Below, in pieces: positions 53,901 through 59,900 of a stretch of 64,000 nucleotides of DNA (positions within the stretch are counted from its first letter, which is position 1; every line of letters begins with the position of its first letter). Below the pieces are notes generated by a model. The model was given only the letters and a program-made list of their open reading frames with translations, searched no databases and had not been told where the DNA came from. The DNA lies in NCBI GenBank assembly GCA_023055355.1, contig JALJCS010000004.1:15282001-15346000 (forward strand), in the 5' to 3' direction. A program made the translations under genes and the position numbers. This stretch comes from Agelaius tricolor. Its lineage: Eukaryota > Chordata > Aves > Passeriformes > Icteridae.

Positions 53901-56900
53901 CTCTACACCTTCTCAAAAGGTGAAGGGTTGAGGCTTGAGAAGTGGGATGTCAGCCCAGGCTCTGTCAGCAACATTTGATATTGGTCCTCTGAATATCACA
54001 AATTTAAGTGTTCAGTGGCTCAGAGAGGTCCCACTCAGAAGGAGGTGCTGGTCATAGCCCACTGTGGTCCAGGAGTTTACGGGGTTGCAAAAGAATTGGC
54101 TTTAGTCATAGTAATTTTCCATCCTGTCCACAATTCAGGTCTGTAACTTTCTTTGAAAGGTCAGTAACAGAAATGGCTGTTCTACCTAGGTTGATATTTG
54201 GGCACAAAAAATAAGTTTACAAGGCTGTTCATTTAAAAACAGGAGCTTGATAGACAGGACAAGTTCCTGGGAGCAGACTGTGTTTCTGATAAGTTTGTGG
54301 AGCTGAGCCCAGGTGCTGTTTGTCAAGACAGGGTCCTAACAAGCATTTCTGAGATTGTAATGCAGCCCAAGATGGGAAGGGAAAAAGGGGATGCATCACC
54401 ACACTACTCATATGTGTTACAAATCAATTTAAACAGAGAACAGCAAAGAAAACTAAGTCTTTGTGAATAAAATGGATTGAACACAGAAAGGTTCAAAATA
54501 TACTCCAAAACTTGATTAAAACCAAAGGAGGTTAGATGTTGGTGCCAAAAAAACCAAAAAAAGTTTATATATTTTATTTAATAGTAAAAGAGACAAAGGG
54601 AAAGAAAGAGAAAAGAAAGGAATATGTAGAAAAAGAGCAGGGAGGGGAACAGGGAGAGGGACAGGGGTTAGGTAGAACCATACCATCCTTCCAAGGGTCT
54701 CCCGCACCCCAAAAAGTACAGAATCTGATCTCCATCAACTTGCAGTCCAGAGCTTCTGTCAGGAGACTCATTCAGCGTGTGATGGTCTTCCATGCAGCTT
54801 TTGTTATAAAGTTTTGCTATAATAGGCAGAAGTTCTTCATAAAAATGCTTAAGCCATAAACAATAACATTGCAGTCCCCAACAGTATGACATACCAATTC
54901 CTAATCCTTGTCCTGCATTAGAGACAAATTTGTAAAGTTACACAGATGTCAGGGTGGAGTGAGCAATATATCCTGAAAGCTAGTATGAGGATAATATATT
55001 CCTTTTCTACATTATTTTATTGAGAATTTGTAGCACTTCTTAAATACTGATCATTCTACTTAATTTTTTTTTCTCTTTTCAACAGGGAGAAAAGAAATCT
55101 ACCATTTACTCCTATTCTGGCATCTGTTAATCGCCTTGTTTGTTACCACCTAGGAACAGTAGCAAAGGGGTCTTTCATTATCACACTAGTGAAGATACCA
55201 CGAATGATTCTTATGTATATTCATACACAACTCAAAGGAAAGGTAAGAGAAATAGGTTCCATTTTCTTATAAAAACTCAAGGCCTGATATGTTTACCTGT
55301 TTATTTAGTCAGTGTGGGAGGGTGGAAGTCTTATTTTGGAAGAGATCGGGGTAACAAGAAATTCTTCACTGTGAGGAAATGGAATAGGAAGACAGCGTAG
55401 GTCAGCCCTGTGGGAAAGGGTGCAATAACCTAGAACAGGTTACCCAGAGAAGTTGTGGATATCCCATCCCTGGAAGTGTTCTGGATAATGCTGGATGAGG
55501 TTTTGAGCACCTTGGTCTAGTGGAAGGTGTCCTTGCCTGTGGTGTTGGGAGTATCTTCCAACCCAAGCCATCCTATTGTTCTCTGAATATTTAGACTTTA
55601 CAGGACCATGGGACTGATACAGATTGCTTAAGTTAGCAGTCTGAATATCAATTACTGAAGCACAAGGGAATATTAGTTTCCATAAAAAACTCTTTATCTA
55701 TGTTTTCCCTCATTCTGTGCTTTTCTAGGAAAATGCTTGTGCTCGCTGTATGCTTAAAGCCTGCATTTGCTGCCTTTGGTGTCTAGAAAAGTGCCTGACA
55801 TATTTAAATCAGGTAAGATTTTCCATATTTACACTTTATGTAAGGGCCGATATTAGTATATATATATTCCCAGAGTGCAATCTGATGCCAACACATAGTG
55901 TATTGTACTTTGGAACTGAATTTGAATGACAGAACTTCAGTCTTGTCTCCATTACTGAAATTACACTGCAAATCACTGATCTTTGGAATATATTCCACTG
56001 ATCTTTGGAATATAAATAAGAACTAAAAAATAGCCCATATTCATCTTTGTGAACATGGTTTCTCAACTTTATAACAATTTGTTTAGTGGTTTAGTGGAGG
56101 CATTCCCCCTTAGGTCTACTCAGTCAAACTACATCTGAGTTTCAAAATATTTTTGCTATGAAAAGAGAATTAATCTTTTCTATGCATAATATTTAAGATT
56201 CTCACAGTGTAAAAATGATACAAAACATCAAATTGTCATCATCATCTACAAAGGACAAAAAGAGTTGCAAATTGCAACACACTGGCTGGTCCTTGTAAAA
56301 GACCCATTGTAAAAGTGGGTTTATGGGCCATAAATATCACATAAATAAATATCAGATACATAAATATCTTGTACATAATATCTCTTTCACTGTTGTTAAT
56401 TTTTTTTAACTGGTGGAAATGTAGAGAATAAAATTGTAAGAAAGCATTTTAAACATCCCAACGTAATCCTTGAAAACTGTCCCTCGCTAACCTTGAATGC
56501 AGTCTAGTTAAGTGTTTAGAAATAATCTTGGTTGACTTGTATGACACTCAGACTCTTTTATATTTCCAGATTGGTTTTTTTGGAACTATTTAATTTCTGT
56601 AGCTATGCTACTGTTCACCTCCTCCTGCAGAGGAATTGCAAATTCTGTTTAATGAGTTTTTTCGAACAAACTTGTTAATGCATAAATTATGAGCAAGAGA
56701 GGAGAAGAATAGTAATTCCTTACCTCATATAATCTTCTGTCAGCTGGTTCATATTGCTTGATTCAACAACTCTCAAGGGAATTTTTGTTCATTAAAATCA
56801 TGTGATGAATGTGTCTTACTCATAGCTGTATCTTCCCCCTCACCTTCCCCATCCTCCATCTGAAATGCCTGATCATTCTATGCATAAATCTTCAATCTCC

Positions 56901-59900
56901 TTTTTTCAGAATGCGTATACAGCCACAGCTATCAACAGCACCAATTTCTGCACCTCAGCAAAGGATGCCTTTGTTATCCTAGTGGAAAACGCTTTGCGAG
57001 TGGCTGCCATAAACACAGTTGGGGATTTTATGCTGTTTCTAGGAAAGGTATGTCTGCTGCATACAGCTGTTACAGATCTATGTAGGAGCAATCTCTCTTT
57101 AGCAATAGCTTGAACCCTAATTCAAAATACTTTAAAAACCTGTTTCTTGGTGTGCACTTTATCACATCTAGCTGCATCATGTTAGGAGGGTACCATCCAC
57201 TATAGGGAGCATAAACAGATGATCCACTTAAATTTAGTAAAAGTGACTAGAGAGGAACAGCTGAAGTTTATGACACTTTTTGCATTTTTTAGGGAATCAA
57301 AAGAAAAGTTATTAGAAAGTCTAAGGTTTTGATTTTGTAGTTAAGACAAAGAATTTTTAGGAAAGGAAGTTGTTCTTTGAAATTCTGTGTAGTATGGAGT
57401 CTCTAGGTTTATGTTGAAAATTTGTTACAGTAGTGATCACCTTTTATGACAAAATCAGGCTGGAAGAGTACAGAAGCCTGCAATGAGGAACTGCCAGTTT
57501 AAGCAACTAAGTTAGTTCTACTCTGAGAATTAAAAGGAGACCAGAATAATTTCTGTGATCAGTCAGCCTTTTGGATTTCCAGCTAATGGAGATATACTTT
57601 AATCCAGTGAATTATTTCTATCCTTTGAAGTGCCATAATTTACTGAAACAATTAATACCAGATTACTTATCTGGACACTGGTTGGACGGATCTGTATTCT
57701 TTATTGCATTCCTCTACTTCTGTTAAATCAGAAGTTCAGCAGGCTGGACCTTGTATCCAGTAATTAAATGAGTAAGCTGTGAGAAGAAATAAATGCATAG
57801 GGGACATACAGGTGCTTTGGAGAACCTGAAATTACATCACAAATTTTTACTGAGGAATCTGAAAAGTGTTAGGAAACACCCCCTGAAAAGACATCTCAGA
57901 TTATTAGAAAAATGTTCAGGTGACAGACATGTTCAAATGAGCAGTGCACATAAAAATCAGTATCAGCTTAAATAATGCTACACTATCAGCATCTCCTCTA
58001 GAAGTTCAATGTGATGTTTTTGTAAAAGCTGACCTATTTTATGATTATGTTTAGTTGCTATTCATAAAAATACACTCAGAAATATTCAAAAAGTTAATTG
58101 GCACCACCAATGTAGTCTTTTTGGTTTTGTCAAAACCAGACTGATACCCAGTGGAATATCTGTTACGGGCTCACACATAGTGTAGTTCTGTAGAGACTGT
58201 TAACATGAAGTGCCTCATGTGAACTCTGATCTACTTTCTCCTGTATGGAGAAGAAATAGATATTAAACAACCTTGGAAATTGTTTCCACTAGCAAAATGA
58301 AAATTATACCATTCTCCTAATACCTAACTTCTGCCTCTATCCCAAGTGAAAAAACCAACTGCGTGTTAGTTGATGCATGGCATCTGGTTGTGGGGTTTAT
58401 ATAATTGACAGGAAAAAGTTCTTTTTTACAGAAGTATTGTATAACACTAGAATGATGAGAGCAGAATATAAACGTAATTTTCTCCAAAAAATACTCTTTG
58501 TGATGAAGAATGTGTAACAATTGACTTGAACCTGCTGAAAAATGAATTAAATGTCTTTTACCCTCAGGGAAATGGGGAATCCAGGAGGTAAAGCTCTTGT
58601 TACCATCTGTTACCTCTAGTTCTAACCCTGGCAGACCAAGAAGCGTACTGCCTTGACACAAACAAACCAAACAAAAAATTTCAAAGGGCTTCTGCCATTA
58701 AAGTTGTCTACCATTTTCTTCTTCAGGTCCTGATTGTCTGCAGCACAGGTTTGGCTGGCATTATGTTGCTGAATTACCAACGAGATTACACCATCTGGGT
58801 GCTGCCACTCATCATTGTCTGCCTCTTTGCATTCCTGGTTGCTCACTGCTTCCTTTCCATTTATGAAATGGTTGTTGATGTCCTTTTCTTATGTTTTGCC
58901 ATCGATACAAAATACAATGATGGGAGCCCTGGCAGGGAATTCTACATGGATAAAGTTCTCATGGTAAGTTTTCCCTTACTCTCAAAGTTCAAGGATCTGG
59001 TTCCATAAAATAGGTATTTTGACAATGGAATGAATGCACTAGCTGAGTTCAATATGCGGGTTTTTGGTTGTTTTTTTTACCTTGCCATCTTGTTCGTGGC
59101 TTGATCAAGAATCAGTGTCATCTGATAAGCATCAAGTAAGTAATGATGCTTCCTTCCCATGGTATTGGCTTCTATTTGCTAGCTATTGGATGAATAGTGA
59201 TCTTACAGATTCATACTTTTGGATATCATGTCTTGTAAATTACACAGTGCAGAATAGAAGGAAATAAAACAAAGGAAGAAAGCTTGTTTTTTTTTTTACT
59301 TTCCCAAGAAGGACTTCTCTTTGGATATGAGAGAGGAAAAATATCAGAGTATTCTACCTCATGCATAGATAGTGATCACAGTGGAGTTTTGATATAGGCA
59401 TCGACCAGAATTGGCTCTGTCACACACAGAAATACCAGGCTTTATGGCCTATCCTGGAGCCTACGTGCTTTGTCAAGGCCTTTTGCAAGGCCGATTCATT
59501 TTGTCCATTTTTGTCCATGTTATTCTCTGTTCAGTATAACTAGAAACCAAGATAAAAAAATCTGCTTGTCAAGCCTCTCACTTTTTTTGTTGCATAGGAA
59601 ATTTCTTGTCAGTGTTTTTAAGTGGCAGGTGTAGAATATGTCTGTGTAAAATGTACAGTGTACCTTTGTGTAGGCTAGAGGAGGATTCTCATGACTTCTT
59701 ACCTTTTTTTTTTTTTTGTGGGAAAATCATGCCAAGAATTTAGTGCTAAATTTTTTGTAAACCTCTATGGAATCTAGAGTATATAATAAATAAATCAGCT
59801 GCTGATTAGTTGCTTTTTAACAGAGTAAGAGTAAAATGCAGCAAGTTCTCTCAGAAGAAAGCATTGATAGATTGTAAAAGCATTGTGGGTTTCTTTAGTC

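Larger units (their letters stand above)
51273..55085 (+). other. SLC44A1: SLC44A1 intron 10
   Basis: This intron is 3.8 kb. It contains a candidate alternative exon at 52337, with AATAAA hexamers at 52663 and 52863. It also has unclassified, possibly retroviral DNA at 53.6-54.8 kb with a purine-rich tract at about 54.59-54.67 kb. Confidence 0.85.

Noticed and set aside
58317..58670. 117-codon open frame on minus strand in intron 13
   Set aside because: There is no known domain and no neighbouring splice pattern, and it is opposite to the gene. A chance frame is more likely than an antisense gene.
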